DNA of 58,170 nucleotides from Actinomadura sp. 6K520 (GTDB taxonomy: Bacteria > Actinomycetota > Actinomycetes > Streptosporangiales > Streptosporangiaceae). Of the stretch, positions 34,499-52,228 are shown one piece after another. Each line of letters begins with the position of its first letter. Within the stretch, counting starts at the first letter, position 1. The notes under the pieces are model-generated. The model did no database searches and had not been told where the DNA came from. It was given only the letters and a program-made list of their open reading frames with translations. The stretch lies in the NCBI RefSeq assembly GCF_004349245.1, contig NZ_SMLC01000032.1, positions 1 to 58,170 on the forward strand, in the 5' to 3' direction. The position numbers and the translations under genes were made by a program.

Positions 34499-35793
34499 GC
34501 AGGCAGGTTTCCGTGCGCAATTCAGGGACCATCCTCCGACTCGGCGGCGCGATACTCGCCGTCGCGGTGCTGGCCGCCGTGCTCCTGCTGGTACTCCAGA
34601 AGCCGGAGCAGCGCCGGATGACGGCGTACTTCACCCGGACCGTCGGCCTCTACCCGGGCGCCGACGTCCGCATCCTCGGCATCCCCGTCGGGGAGGTCAC
34701 GAGCGTCGACCCCGTCGGCGACTCGGTGAAGGTCGAGCTGGAGTACGACGCCAAGTACAAGGTTCCGGCCAACGCGCAGGCGGTCATCATCAACCAGACG
34801 CTCGTCGCCGACCGGTACATCCAGCTCACGCCGGTGTACAAGGGCGGCGCGGTCCTGGCGGACGGCGCGACCCTGACCACGAGCCGCACCGCGGTCCCGG
34901 TCGAGATCGACGACATCGGCGGCAGCCTGAACGACCTCACCAAGGCCCTCGGCCCGGAGGGCGCCAACGCACCGGACGAGGACGGCAGCGGGGCCCTGTC
35001 GGAGCTGCTGCGGGTCGGCGCCTCGAACCTGGAGGGGCAGGGCGACGACATCCGGCAGACGATCGCGGACACCTCCAAGGCGCTCAGCACCCTGAGCACC
35101 GACCGCGGTGACATCGCCGAGACGATCCGGAACCTGCGCGTCATCACCGACGCGATGAAGGCCAACGACCAGCAGATCAAGTCCTTCGGCGGGCATCTCA
35201 ACGAGGTGTCGGCGCAGCTCGCGGGGGAGAAGGAGGAGCTGAGCGCGGCCCTCAACACCCTCGCGCCGACGCTGCGCAACGTCCAGCGGTTCGTCAAGGA
35301 CAACCGCGGCGAGCTGGCCGCGAGCGTCCGGCAGCTCGCCCAGATCACCGGCGTGCTGGTGAAGGAGCGGGACGCCCTCGCCGAGATCCTGCAGGCCGGC
35401 CCGCTGGCCATCAACAACCTGGCCCGCGCGTACGACCCGATCAGCGGCACCATCCACACCCGCAACAACTTCCGCCAGTTCCACGACCTGGCCGACTGGG
35501 TCTGCTCGCTGGCGTACTCGGTGGGGACGCCCGCCAAGGAGTGCCTCGACTTCGTCGAGCCGTACAACGGCATCGGCAAGGCGCTGACGGGCCTGCACCT
35601 GGACCTGTCCTGGATCACCGCGCTGACCACGCACTACGACCCGGTCCCGATCCCGCCGGACGCCTACGGGCCCCAGGGGCCGCCCAAGTCCGCCAAGACG
35701 AACAACCGGTCGAACGGCGGCGGGACCGGCGCCGCCGCGGCGCAGGGCGCGCCGGGTGACATCACCGCGCTGCTGCCTGGAGGTGGCCGATGA
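34495..35793 (+). CDS. MCE family protein, position D
   Basis: 432 residues from a GTG overlapping the preceding stop as GTGA (34495-34498). A longer frame reaching 34327 is only shadow of the previous gene. Membrane helix (about 12-32), MCE domain ('VGLYPGADVRILGIPVGEVTSVDPV'), extended helices, and a C-terminal tail rich in Ala/Gly/Asn. 'CSLAYSVGTPAKECLDF' provides two Cys. Confidence 0.92.
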   Translation: MSRQVSVRNSGTILRLGGAILAVAVLAAVLLLVLQKPEQRRMTAYFTRTVGLYPGADVRILGIPVGEVTSVDPVGDSVKVELEYDAKYKVPANAQAVIINQTLVADRYIQLTPVYKGGAVLADGATLTTSRTAVPVEIDDIGGSLNDLTKALGPEGANAPDEDGSGALSELLRVGASNLEGQGDDIRQTIADTSKALSTLSTDRGDIAETIRNLRVITDAMKANDQQIKSFGGHLNEVSAQLAGEKEELSAALNTLAPTLRNVQRFVKDNRGELAASVRQLAQITGVLVKERDALAEILQAGPLAINNLARAYDPISGTIHTRNNFRQFHDLADWVCSLAYSVGTPAKECLDFVEPYNGIGKALTGLHLDLSWITALTTHYDPVPIPPDAYGPQGPPKSAKTNNRSNGGGTGAAAAQGAPGDITALLPGGGR

Positions 35794-37145
35794 GCACGAC
35801 ACGGCGGGTACGCCGGGCGGGACGCCTCGCGGGCGGCCGCGCACGGCTGTTCGGCGTCGTCGCGGTCGCCGGCGTGACGGCCCTGACGGGCTGCACGTTC
35901 GACGGCGTGTCGTCGCTGCCGCTGCCCGGCGGTCCCGACCTCGGGTCGGACCCGACCACCGTGAAGATCGAGTTCTCGAACGTGCTGGACCTCGTCCCGC
36001 AGTCGGCGGTCAAGGTCAACGACGTCTCGGTCGGGCAGGTCGAGAACATCGAGCTGGCGGGGGACGCGCGGTCCGACCGCGGCTGGTACGCCGTCGTCAC
36101 CGTCAAGGTGCGCAAGGACGTCAAGCTGCCGGACAACGCCGTCGCGACGATCGGCCAGACCAGCCTCCTCGGCGAGAAGTTCGTGCAGCTCGACTCACCG
36201 GCGAACGAGCCCCCGACCGGGCAGCTCGGGAACGACGACCTGATCCCGCTGGACCGCACCTCCCGCGGCACCGAGATCGAAGAGGTGCTGTCGGCGATGT
36301 CGCTGCTGCTGAACGGCGGCGGGCTGGAGCAGGTCTCCACGATCAGCCGGGAGCTGCAGGCCGCGATGGGCGGCCGCGAGGCGACGATCAAGTCCGTGCT
36401 GCACCGGCTCAACACGTTCACGGGCACGCTCGACCGCAACCGCACCGCGATCACCCGGGCACTGGACAGCATCGACCGGCTCAGCGGGAAGCTGGCGGAC
36501 GAGCGCGAGACGATCCGGAACACCATCGACCAGACGGGCCCGGCGATCGCCGTCCTGGACCGCAACCGCGCCGACCTCACCAAGATGCTGGTCGCGCTGG
36601 ACAAGCTCAGCCGCACCACCACCAACGTGATCAACCAGTCCAAGGCCGACCTGCTCGCCAACCTGCAGGACCTCGACAAGATCCTGCGGAACCTCAACAA
36701 GGCCGGCTCGGACCTGCCGAAGTCGCTGGAGACGCTGATCACCTTCCCGTTCCCCGCGACGTTCGAGAACGTCATCGAGGGCGACTACGGCAACGTCCAC
36801 CTGCGCATCGACCTGGACTTCGAGTCCCTCGCGCACAACCTGTTCGGCGGCACCGACCTGGAGAAGACGCTCGGCAGCGGCCAGCAGATGCGCAACATGC
36901 TCCAGGTCCCGAACGTGACGCTGCCCGACTCGCCGCTGGGCGTGCTGCCGCAGTCGCCCGGCGGTGGCTCCGGCGGCCTGCCCGGCCTGCCGGGGAACGG
37001 CGACCAGCCCGGCTCGGAGCAGCCCGGCTCGGGCCAGCCCGGCTCGGACCAGCCCCGCTCGGACCAGCAGGGCCGTCCCGGCGCACTCGGCCCGGGATCC
37101 GGTGACAGTGGTCTGCGGACCCTGATGACGGGGGGCCTCTCGTGA
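35790..37145 (+). CDS. MCE family lipoprotein, position E (LprK-like)
   Basis: 451 residues. Unlike its neighbours it has a lipoprotein signal: 'AVAGVTALTGC' puts the modified Cys at residue 35, as in the MceE/LprK class. MCE domain at about 55-135 ('VLDLVPQSAVKVNDVSVGQVENIEL'). The C-terminus carries short repeats ('QPGSEQPGSGQPGSDQP') that may extend into the wall. ATGA overlap with the previous gene. Confidence 0.92.
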   Translation: MSTTRRVRRAGRLAGGRARLFGVVAVAGVTALTGCTFDGVSSLPLPGGPDLGSDPTTVKIEFSNVLDLVPQSAVKVNDVSVGQVENIELAGDARSDRGWYAVVTVKVRKDVKLPDNAVATIGQTSLLGEKFVQLDSPANEPPTGQLGNDDLIPLDRTSRGTEIEEVLSAMSLLLNGGGLEQVSTISRELQAAMGGREATIKSVLHRLNTFTGTLDRNRTAITRALDSIDRLSGKLADERETIRNTIDQTGPAIAVLDRNRADLTKMLVALDKLSRTTTNVINQSKADLLANLQDLDKILRNLNKAGSDLPKSLETLITFPFPATFENVIEGDYGNVHLRIDLDFESLAHNLFGGTDLEKTLGSGQQMRNMLQVPNVTLPDSPLGVLPQSPGGGSGGLPGLPGNGDQPGSEQPGSGQPGSDQPRSDQQGRPGALGPGSGDSGLRTLMTGGLS

Positions 37146-38611
37146 TCCTCAGCCGCGGAATCATCCTCCAGCTGATCACCTTCGCGGTGATCACCGTCGT
37201 CGGCGTGGCGGTCGTGTCTGTGAACTACATCGGGGTCGGCCGCGGCCTCCTCGGCCGCGAGTACGTCGCCTACGTCGACCTGACCGACTCGGGCGGCGTG
37301 TTCAGCAACGCCGAGGTCACCTACCGGGGCGTCCCGGTCGGGCGGGTCGGGCCGATCGAGCTGACCGAGACCGGTATCCGGGTCAAGCTGGAGCTCCGGC
37401 GCGGCGAGCGGATCCCGCGCGAGGGCACGAAGGCCGTCGTGGCGAACCGGTCGGCGGTCGGCGAGCAGTACATCGACCTCGTCCCGGGACGGAAGAGCGG
37501 GCCCTACCTCGACGAGGGCGACCCGTACACGATCCCGCGCGACCGCACGACGCTGCCGGTGTCCACCGCCGACCTGCTGCGCAACGTCGACGCGCTGGTC
37601 GGCTCGGTGAACACCGAGGACCTCGGCATCATCGTGGACGAGCTGAACAGGGCGTTCTCCGGTTCCGCCGAGGACCTCCAGTCCCTCCTCGACGACACGG
37701 ACCGCATCCTGGAGACCGCCGACCAGGCGTACCCCGACACCAAGCGGCTCCTGGACAACAGCATGACCGTCCTGGACACCCAGCGCGGGCAGGCCGCCAA
37801 CATCCGGGGCTTCGCGCGGAACCTGAACGAGCTGACCACGTCCCTCCGCAACGACGACCCGGCGCTGCGCCGGACCATCGACAGCGTGCCGGGCGCGGTG
37901 GACGAGACGCACAAGGCCATCCACCAGCTCGCGCCGACGCTGCCCGTCCTCCTGGCGAACCTCACCACCACCGGCCAGGTCATCTCCTCGCGCAAGGCGG
38001 GCCTGCGCTCGCTGTTCATCCTCTACCCGGTGACGATCGCGGGCGCGTTCACCGTCACGCCCGGCGATGGCACCCAGCACCTGGGCCTCGCGCTGAACAT
38101 CGACTCCCCGCCCCCGTGCACCGAGGGCTACGAGCAGGTGAAGCGGCGCTGGCCGCAGCACACGGCCAAGAAGAAGCCCCGCCTGGACGCCGGCTGCAAG
38201 GCGCCGAAGAACTCGTCCACCGCCGTCCGCGGCCCCCGCAACTTCCCGGCCGACGCCATCGCGCCGTACCCGCAGGTCCCGCCGGGCGCCACCGCCGGCG
38301 CCGGCTTCCCCGAGGGCGGCGCCTATGCCGAAGACGGCGACGGCGACGGCGACGGCAATGCGAACGCCAAGGCCAAGGCAAAGGACGGCGACGCCAAGGC
38401 GAAGGCCGCGGCCCCGACCGCACAGCTGGCGAACGGCAACCTCTACCTCTCGTATCCGGCCAACTCAGTGGAATTCGCTGGATACGATCCAACGACCGGT
38501 GCCGTCTACGGGCCCGACGGCAAGCGGTACGCCATGCCCCGCACCGCCGGTACCCGTGAGTTGGGAGATTCTTCGTGGAAGTGGCTCATGCTCGGACCCC
38601 TGAGCCAGTGA
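37142..38611 (+). CDS. MCE family protein, position F
   Basis: 489 residues, the longest. Membrane helix (about 8-28), MCE domain (about 38-118; 'SGGVFSNAEVTYRGVPVGRVGPIEL'), helical region, then a C-terminal extension with a Lys/Ala/Asp-rich low-complexity stretch and a final 'YDPTTGAVYGPDGKRYAMP' segment seen in actinobacterial MceF proteins. GTG overlapping the MceE stop (GTGA). Confidence 0.92.
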   Translation: MILSRGIILQLITFAVITVVGVAVVSVNYIGVGRGLLGREYVAYVDLTDSGGVFSNAEVTYRGVPVGRVGPIELTETGIRVKLELRRGERIPREGTKAVVANRSAVGEQYIDLVPGRKSGPYLDEGDPYTIPRDRTTLPVSTADLLRNVDALVGSVNTEDLGIIVDELNRAFSGSAEDLQSLLDDTDRILETADQAYPDTKRLLDNSMTVLDTQRGQAANIRGFARNLNELTTSLRNDDPALRRTIDSVPGAVDETHKAIHQLAPTLPVLLANLTTTGQVISSRKAGLRSLFILYPVTIAGAFTVTPGDGTQHLGLALNIDSPPPCTEGYEQVKRRWPQHTAKKKPRLDAGCKAPKNSSTAVRGPRNFPADAIAPYPQVPPGATAGAGFPEGGAYAEDGDGDGDGNANAKAKAKDGDAKAKAAAPTAQLANGNLYLSYPANSVEFAGYDPTTGAVYGPDGKRYAMPRTAGTRELGDSSWKWLMLGPLSQ

Positions 38612-38621
38612 GGGGGGTCCG

Positions 38622-39106
38622 ATGAGGCGCCGCTGGCCCCAGATCACCACGGTCGTCCTGGGCGTGCTCGTCGTCGCGCTGGTCGTCGCCACCGGCGTGC
38701 TCGGCGCCCGCACCTGGCAGGGCAAGAACGACGCCGACGAGCGCGCCAAGGCCACGCAGGCGGCGCGGCAGATGGGCGTGAACCTGATGTCGCTCAACCA
38801 CGAGACCGCCCAGAAGGACCTCGACCGGATCGTCGAGGGCACCACCGGCGAGCTGAAGAACAAGCTCAGCACCCAGTCGAAGCAGCTCCTGGACCAGCTC
38901 AGCAAGACCCAGGCCAAGTCGAGCGTCGACCAGGTCGAGGCAGGCGTCGTGTCCATCGACGACGACTCCGCCGAAGTGATGGTGTCCCTCAACGGGACGG
39001 TCACCAATCCCAAGGTGAAGGACGGCGCGGCGCGCGCCTACAGGTACCTGATGGACCTCACCCGGGTCGATGATCGCTGGCTCGTGTCCGAACTGGAGGT
39101 GGTCCC

Positions 39107-39110
<4 letters not shown>
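38622..39110 (+). CDS. Mce-associated membrane protein 1
   Basis: 162 residues. One N-terminal membrane helix (about 8-28) and an extracytoplasmic domain of about 125 residues in the alpha+beta fold of Mce-associated (Mam) proteins, ending 'LTRVDDRWLVSELEVVP'. Such proteins follow mce genes in mycobacteria and help to stabilise the transporter. The ATG follows GAGGGGGGTCCG. Confidence 0.86.
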
Positions 39111-40213
<1,103 letters not shown>

Positions 40214-40279
40214 CCCGCCCGGACCACCGGCCCGCGATCCGCTGAGACCGCTCGCCGGGACGACCTGGGAACACCGTGC

Positions 40280-40301
40280 GGCCGCCCCCTCGGGGGCGGC
40301 C
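40280..40301 (+). terminator. Hairpin after the Mce operon
   Basis: GGCCGCCCC-CTCG-GGGGCGGCC, a 9-bp stem with a tetraloop and a short TT after it. Confidence 0.65.
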
Positions 40302-40463
40302 GTTCGCGGCTTCGCGGGGGCGGTCGGCCGACCGGCGCCGGGGCCTTAAACTATGGCCTTCCTCACTGCAGGTCAGGGGCCGAAAAGTCCAAGTCCGCTC
40401 TTGACTGAGAGGCGTTGAGGAGCGATGCTCCATGGCAACGTGATGCATACTGCGGCGCTAGAG

Positions 40464-40492
40464 TTGCGAGCGGTGTACCAGTCGGCTACACT
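40464..40492 (+). promoter_or_regulatory. Housekeeping-type promoter of rpoBC
   Basis: TTGCGA (40464-40469), a 17-nt spacer and TACACT (40487-40492). It lies about 145 nt before the rpoB start, in a 424-nt region (40214-40637) with no other gene. It would let rpoBC be expressed independently of the Mce operon. Confidence 0.7.
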
Positions 40493-40637
40493 GCCCCTTT
40501 GCGCTGCCCTCTGACTATCCGCGTGTGAGAGCACCCCTGCCGTGGTCCCTTTTGGACCCCCTTGTGCAGGTCTCGGACGTGGATCGTCTGGCGTGCGTGT
40601 CACCAAGTTACGCCGCGAGCCCTCGGAAGGACCACTC

Positions 40638-44105
<3,468 letters not shown>

Positions 44106-44125
44106 TCAACTCAAGGGGAAAACTG

Positions 44126-47998
<3,873 letters not shown>

Positions 47999-48012
47999 GT
48001 CCAGGCACGAAG

Positions 48013-48049
48013 GAAGGCCGCCGTCCGCATCACGCGGGCGGCGGCCTTC
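48013..48049. terminator. Terminator after rpoC
   Basis: GAAGGCCGCCG ... GCGGCGGCCTTC long stem around a short inner CCGC/GCGG part. It lies between convergent rpoC and the serine hydrolase gene and can serve both. Confidence 0.8.
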
Positions 48050-48063
48050 GCCGTTTCCGGGGA

Positions 48064-49524
48064 CTACCCGCGGCGCCGATGGGCGCGGACGGCGAGCGCG
48101 GATCGGAGCACGACGGTGGCGGCACCGGCGACGGCTGCGACGCACAGGGCGAGGAACGCGTCCGGCACCCAGATCATCGGCGCGGTCAAGCCGGCCCGCC
48201 CGGCCAGGGCCACGAGAGCGACCCCGGGCGACGCGCCTGCCGCAGCCCAGGCGGCGGTCATGGTGGCACGGCGCGGCGTGGAGGCGTGGACGACAGGGCG
48301 GCGGAGGAGCTGAACCGAGCGCCCGGCCGCGAGGAGCAGCAGGATGGCGACCGAGGTGACGCCCCAGACGGCCAGGTGGTGTCCGGACGCGGACGGTGCG
48401 TCGGCCGGCCGGCCGCCCGCGAGGAGCCGGGCCGCGCCGAACCCGGCCTGCATGACCGCCGCGTCCTGCAGCAGCCCGTAGAGGTTCTGGTGGACGACCA
48501 GGGCCACGTTCCGCCGTGGCAGCAGGAACACCATCGCGGAGTAGCCGGGGTGACCGCCCGTATGCCAGATGGAGCCGTCGAGCGGCGCGTCCAGCCCGCC
48601 GACCCGCCAGCCGAACCCGTAGCCCGTCCCGTCGCCGCCGGGTTCCAGCCGCCCCTCCGCCCGCATGACCCGCGCGGACTCCGGCTCTAGCACGGGCCGG
48701 CCGGACCGGAGCTGGAGTGAGGCGAAGGCGGCGAGGTCGTTCAGGTCACCCCCCAGGTAGCCGTAACTTGCGCCGTGGTGGTCGAACCCGTCCGCGGTCG
48801 CGGCGGGGAAGCCCCAGAGGAGCTGGTGCCCGGGAGGGAGCCGCTCGGCCGATGCAGCGTCGGCGATGGCGCCGTCCATGCCCGCCGGGCCGAGCACGGC
48901 CCGCCGCAGGTGCTCGGCGAACGGCCGCCCGGTGACTGACTCGACCACCGCGGCTAGGGCCAGGTAGTTGACGCTGGTGTAGGCATACCGGGTTCCCGGA
49001 GGCCCGAGCGGCGGCACGCCGTCCAGCGCACGGAGGCGTTCGGCGGGCCCGGGACAGCCGGAGCCGAAGCAGTCGGTGATCCTGGCGGTGACGGATGCCG
49101 GGATCCCGGCGGTCTGGTTCAGCAGATGGCGGACCGTGACCTTGGAGGAGTGCGCCGCACCACCGAACCGGAACTCCGGTACGTGATCGACGACCCGGCC
49201 GTCCAGCCGGAGCCGTCCGGACTGGACGAGCGTCATGACGGCGGTCGCCGTAACGGGCTTGGCTACCGAGCCCCACAGGAACGGGGTTTCGGACGTGACG
49301 CGGTCTCCTCGCCCGTCCGTCCCCCAGGCGCGCTGGTGGATGGGGCCGTCGGGGCCGACCACGGCGTAGGCGAGCCCGGGGGTGTGCGTGGCCTCCATCC
49401 GCTCGCGGACGTAGGCGTCGATCGCCGCGTACCGGTCGGGTCGCGCCGCGGCCGGGACGATCGGTACGCAGAGCAGCGCCACCGGCAGGACCGCGACGAG
49501 CGGCCACCAGCGTCGGATGAGCAT
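48064..49524 (-). CDS. Serine hydrolase (beta-lactamase/penicillin-binding fold), membrane-anchored
   Basis: 486 residues. A signal sequence (about 5-27) is followed by a class C beta-lactamase-type domain (about 30-360). The nucleophile is in 'WGSVAKP' (SxxK), the Tyr in 'YAYTSVNY' and the third box is 'HTGG'. At least three hydrophobic segments follow at the C-terminus (about 395-480), giving a membrane-tethered enzyme. The substrate could be peptidoglycan-derived peptides or esters. The ATG at 49524 has GAGGA upstream; one 39 nt further upstream is less likely. Divergent from a TetR gene. Confidence 0.85.
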   Translation of the reverse strand: MLIRRWWPLVAVLPVALLCVPIVPAAARPDRYAAIDAYVRERMEATHTPGLAYAVVGPDGPIHQRAWGTDGRGDRVTSETPFLWGSVAKPVTATAVMTLVQSGRLRLDGRVVDHVPEFRFGGAAHSSKVTVRHLLNQTAGIPASVTARITDCFGSGCPGPAERLRALDGVPPLGPPGTRYAYTSVNYLALAAVVESVTGRPFAEHLRRAVLGPAGMDGAIADAASAERLPPGHQLLWGFPAATADGFDHHGASYGYLGGDLNDLAAFASLQLRSGRPVLEPESARVMRAEGRLEPGGDGTGYGFGWRVGGLDAPLDGSIWHTGGHPGYSAMVFLLPRRNVALVVHQNLYGLLQDAAVMQAGFGAARLLAGGRPADAPSASGHHLAVWGVTSVAILLLLAAGRSVQLLRRPVVHASTPRRATMTAAWAAAGASPGVALVALAGRAGLTAPMIWVPDAFLALCVAAVAGAATVVLRSALAVRAHRRRG

Positions 49525-49554
49525 GGGGGAGTCCTCGGTCGGGATCGATGGCAA

Positions 49555-49589
49555 TATGGCCATACGGTTTTACCGTACCGCGATATGGT
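49555..49589. promoter_or_regulatory. Operator cluster between serine hydrolase and TetR genes
   Basis: TATGGCCATA (49555-49564) and TACGGT-TTT-ACCGTA (49563-49577) are perfect palindromes and nearly adjoin. TATGGT at 49584-49589 fits a -10 element 6 nt before the TetR GTG, so that transcript may be leaderless. This is the usual layout for a TetR protein that represses itself and its divergent neighbour. Confidence 0.6.
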
Positions 49590-49595
49590 TATCAA

Positions 49596-50234
49596 GTGCC
49601 GAGAATCGCCGATCACGAACAGCGCCGCCGCCAGATCGCCGCGGCCGTCTGCGACCTCATCGCCGAGGACGGCTTCGACAGGGTGACCGTCGCCCGAACC
49701 GCCGCCGCCGCGGGCATCTCGGTCGGGCTGGTGCAGCACTACTTCCGCACCAAGGACGAGATGCTCCTGCACGCGTTCACCCACGTCAGCGCGTCCATCC
49801 GCGGCAGGATCGACGAACGGATCCAGGCGGGCGCCGAACATCGCCGCCCCATCTCACAGGTGCTCGCCGAGGCGCTGGCGGAGTTCCTGCCTCTGGACGG
49901 CGAACGCCGCGCCGAGTTCCGCGTCGTCAAGGCGTTCGAGGGGCGTGCCCTGGACGTCCCGGCCCTGGCCGAGGTCGACATCGCGACGGCCCGCACACTT
50001 CTCGACGAACTGGTCCAGGCCGTCCACAACGGGAAGGAGTGCGGGGAGGTCGAACCGTCCCTGGAACCGAGACCGGCCGCCGTCCGCCTGGCCGCCGTGA
50101 CCGACGGCCTGGCGATGCAGGCTCACCGCGACCCCGCGGAACTCGCCGCCATCGCCCCCGCGATCATCAAGACCGAACTGGCCACCGTCTTCACCGGCGA
50201 ATGCCGCCAGTACGCGGGCAAGCGCCGCTCGTGA
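49596..50234 (+). CDS. TetR family regulator
   Basis: 212 residues from the GTG at 49596. Helix-turn-helix at about 10-55 ('QIAAAVCDLIAEDGFDRVTVARTAAAAGISVGLVQHYFRTKDEML'). The C-terminal part resembles the TetR_C BetI-type domain ('GRALDVPALAEVDIATARTLLDELV'). It probably controls the divergent serine hydrolase gene. An in-frame ATG at 49548 would place the operator inside the gene and is unlikely. Confidence 0.87.
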   Translation: MPRIADHEQRRRQIAAAVCDLIAEDGFDRVTVARTAAAAGISVGLVQHYFRTKDEMLLHAFTHVSASIRGRIDERIQAGAEHRRPISQVLAEALAEFLPLDGERRAEFRVVKAFEGRALDVPALAEVDIATARTLLDELVQAVHNGKECGEVEPSLEPRPAAVRLAAVTDGLAMQAHRDPAELAAIAPAIIKTELATVFTGECRQYAGKRRS

Positions 50235-50284
50235 TGCCGCCCCCGACCCGGCGGCGCCGATGAGTCACGCGACCGGACCACGGC

Positions 50285-50635
50285 TTACCAGGTGGACGGG
50301 TACATGCGGTGTTTGAGGAGGCCGTCCACCACATCCGCCGCGGCCTTCGCGTCGCCGCAGGGGGCGAGGTATCCCCGACGTCCGCGCGGGGCTTCGTGGT
50401 AGCCCCAGGCGCCGCCCGGTACGGCCAAGACGCTCACCATGATTCCGATCTCCTCGGGCCCGCACGCGTAGACGCGCAGGAGCGGGGTCGGGGCGGGCCG
50501 GTAGAGCTTGATGAAGCGCCATCCCTTTGGCCGCAGTGCGACCGATAGGACGTCGAGGTACCGGACGGCGGTCTTCCGGCCCATTCGCGTCCGCCAGAGC
50601 AGGACGCCGCGTTCCAGGTTCAGCACTTCGCCCAC
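50285..50635 (-). CDS. Small protein of unknown function downstream of the ATP-binding gene
   Basis: 116 residues. No signal sequence or membrane segment; rich in Arg and hydrophobic residues, with 'FIKLYRPAPTPLLRVYACGPEEIGIMVSVL' as its most regular, beta-like stretch. It starts at one of two GTGs (50635 or 50626) overlapping the end of the ATP-binding gene, so the two are probably translated together. I do not recognise a family. The overlap and lack of stops support a real gene. Confidence 0.6.
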   Translation of the reverse strand: MGEVLNLERGVLLWRTRMGRKTAVRYLDVLSVALRPKGWRFIKLYRPAPTPLLRVYACGPEEIGIMVSVLAVPGGAWGYHEAPRGRRGYLAPCGDAKAAADVVDGLLKHRMYPSTW

Positions 50636-51009
50636 GTCAGCTTGCCTCCTTCCAGCAGCGGCCGGGTGCCCCAGTCCAAGGCGAGCTGCGAGACCATGAG
50701 CAATCCGCGCCCGGACGTAGCCGCATGGTCCTCCGGCCTGATCTCGGGCAGCCCCTGGCCTCCGTCCCACGTTTCGATCACGGGACGCCCGTCGCGCTCG
50801 TCCCGCAGCACCCGGACGACGATCGGCCCCTCCCCGTGCTGCAGCGAGTTCGTGACGAGTTCGGAGACGACGACCCGCGCGTCGGAGTCGTCCGCGATTC
50901 CCCACTCCCGGAGCCGGTCGGCGACGAACCGCCGCGCCAGCGACGGCGCCCGTCCGGACGGTTCGAGCACGAGCGTCGGCACCTCAGGCGCCACAGCTGT
51001 CGGAGGCAT
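50620..51009 (-). CDS. ATP-binding protein, RsbW/AbaA-like anti-sigma type
   Basis: 129 residues with the GHKL fold of actinomycete anti-sigma-like regulators: 'VVSELVTNSLQHGEGP' (N box), 'ETWDGGQGLPE' in place of a canonical DxGxG, and 'TSGRGLLMVSQLALDWG'. Members of this group are found beside WhiJ-like regulators and DUF397 proteins and affect development and antibiotic production. ATG at 51009 with GAAGG upstream; a GTG 9 nt earlier is possible. Confidence 0.82.
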   Translation of the reverse strand: MPPTAVAPEVPTLVLEPSGRAPSLARRFVADRLREWGIADDSDARVVVSELVTNSLQHGEGPIVVRVLRDERDGRPVIETWDGGQGLPEIRPEDHAATSGRGLLMVSQLALDWGTRPLLEGGKLTWAKC

Positions 51010-51169
51010 GGCCACCACCTTCGGAACGTGTCCTGCATTTCCAGCGACAGTCAGCCATCTTCAAAGTACTCTGCGTAACAAATCGCAGGCCATGCGAGGC
51101 AAGTCAGGTTCCGTGCGCCCATGCCGATTGGGTGTTGGTTGGGCGCCCTTTGCAAGGGAGGATGAGGAC

Positions 51170-51985
51170 ATGGCTCCACAGCGGAAGCGCGGGACGGTCT
51201 CGCCCACGCTGCTCGCCTTCGGGCGCCGCTTCCGGCGGCTGCGGGAGGCCAAGGGCTGGACGCAGGAATCCGTCGCCCGGCGAGCCAACGGCGGCATGGG
51301 CGTCAAGCCGCAGTACATCGGGGCGGTCGAGAACGGCCGGACCCGCTGCACGCGGGAGTTCGCCGAGACGATGGACCACGCCCTGGACGCGAACGGCGAG
51401 CTTCTCTACCTGTACGACGACCTGGTCAAGGACGCCACCTTCCCGACGTGGTTCGACTGGCACACCGTCGAACCCGAGGCGTGCATGCTGGAGTCGTACC
51501 AGCCCCTCCTGGTCCATGGACTGCTCCAGACCCCGGCCTACGCGTCAGCGGTTCTCAAGGGCGACAAGGACGCCGTCGAAGCGCGGATGAACCGGCAGAG
51601 CATCCTCTTCAGGGAGAACCCGCCCCCTCCCGACTTCTCGCTCCTCCAGGACGAGGTTTCCCTCCACCGGCTCACCGGCAGCCCGGAGATCATGAAGGAG
51701 CAACTGGAGCATCTGCTCCTCATGGCCGAACAGGGCGCCGTGGCCCTGCAGATCGTCCCGAGCCGGGGCGAGCACGTCGGCAACAGCGGTGCGTTCAACA
51801 TCGCTACCCTGGCTGACCGGACCGAGATCGCGTACGCGGACATGGCGGCGCGCGGACTCACGATGAGCGACCCGGAAGACATCGCGACCCTCAGCAGAAC
51901 CCTCATGGCCGTCCGATCGCTGGCCCTGCCCACGGACCAGTCCCTCGAAATGATTCGCAAGGTGGTACGGGAGAAATGGACCTGA
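51170..51985 (+). CDS. Helix-turn-helix (XRE) regulator, WhiJ-like, DUF5753
   Basis: 271 residues. An N-terminal XRE helix-turn-helix (about 12-70; 'FGRRFRRLREAKGWTQESVARRANGGMGVKPQYIGAVENGRT') is followed by the DUF5753 domain (about 90-265; 'YQPLLVHGLLQTPAYASAVL', 'VALQIVPSRGEHVGNSGAFNI'). This is the architecture of Streptomyces WhiJ-type regulators. The ATG follows GGGAGGATGAGG. Its last 10 nt overlap the DUF397 gene. Confidence 0.92.
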   Translation: MAPQRKRGTVSPTLLAFGRRFRRLREAKGWTQESVARRANGGMGVKPQYIGAVENGRTRCTREFAETMDHALDANGELLYLYDDLVKDATFPTWFDWHTVEPEACMLESYQPLLVHGLLQTPAYASAVLKGDKDAVEARMNRQSILFRENPPPPDFSLLQDEVSLHRLTGSPEIMKEQLEHLLLMAEQGAVALQIVPSRGEHVGNSGAFNIATLADRTEIAYADMAARGLTMSDPEDIATLSRTLMAVRSLALPTDQSLEMIRKVVREKWT

Positions 51986-52158
51986 CTAAGACCGCATGGC
52001 GCAAGTCCAGCTACACCACCGCCAATGGTGGTGACTGCGTTGAACTGGCCTCGGTTCCCGGCACGGTCGCCGTTCGTGACAGCAAGGACCCGGACGGCCC
52101 GAAGCTGGTGGTGAGCCGGCGGGCGTTCGCCGCGTTGCTGACCGACCTCAAGCGGTAG
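51976..52158 (+). CDS. DUF397 protein
   Basis: 60 residues: 'WRKSSYTTANGGDCVEL', 'VAVRDSKDPDGPKLVVSRRAF', the full DUF397 pattern. These small proteins are encoded next to WhiJ-like regulators and are thought to modulate their DNA binding. The 10-nt overlap with the regulator gene indicates coupled translation. Confidence 0.93.
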   Translation: MDLTKTAWRKSSYTTANGGDCVELASVPGTVAVRDSKDPDGPKLVVSRRAFAALLTDLKR

Positions 52159-52228
52159 GCGCGCAGCCGATCCCCGTGTCCGCGGGATGGCTCCGGCCTG
52201 ATGCGGTGGCGGGGGCAGGGCGCAGGGA

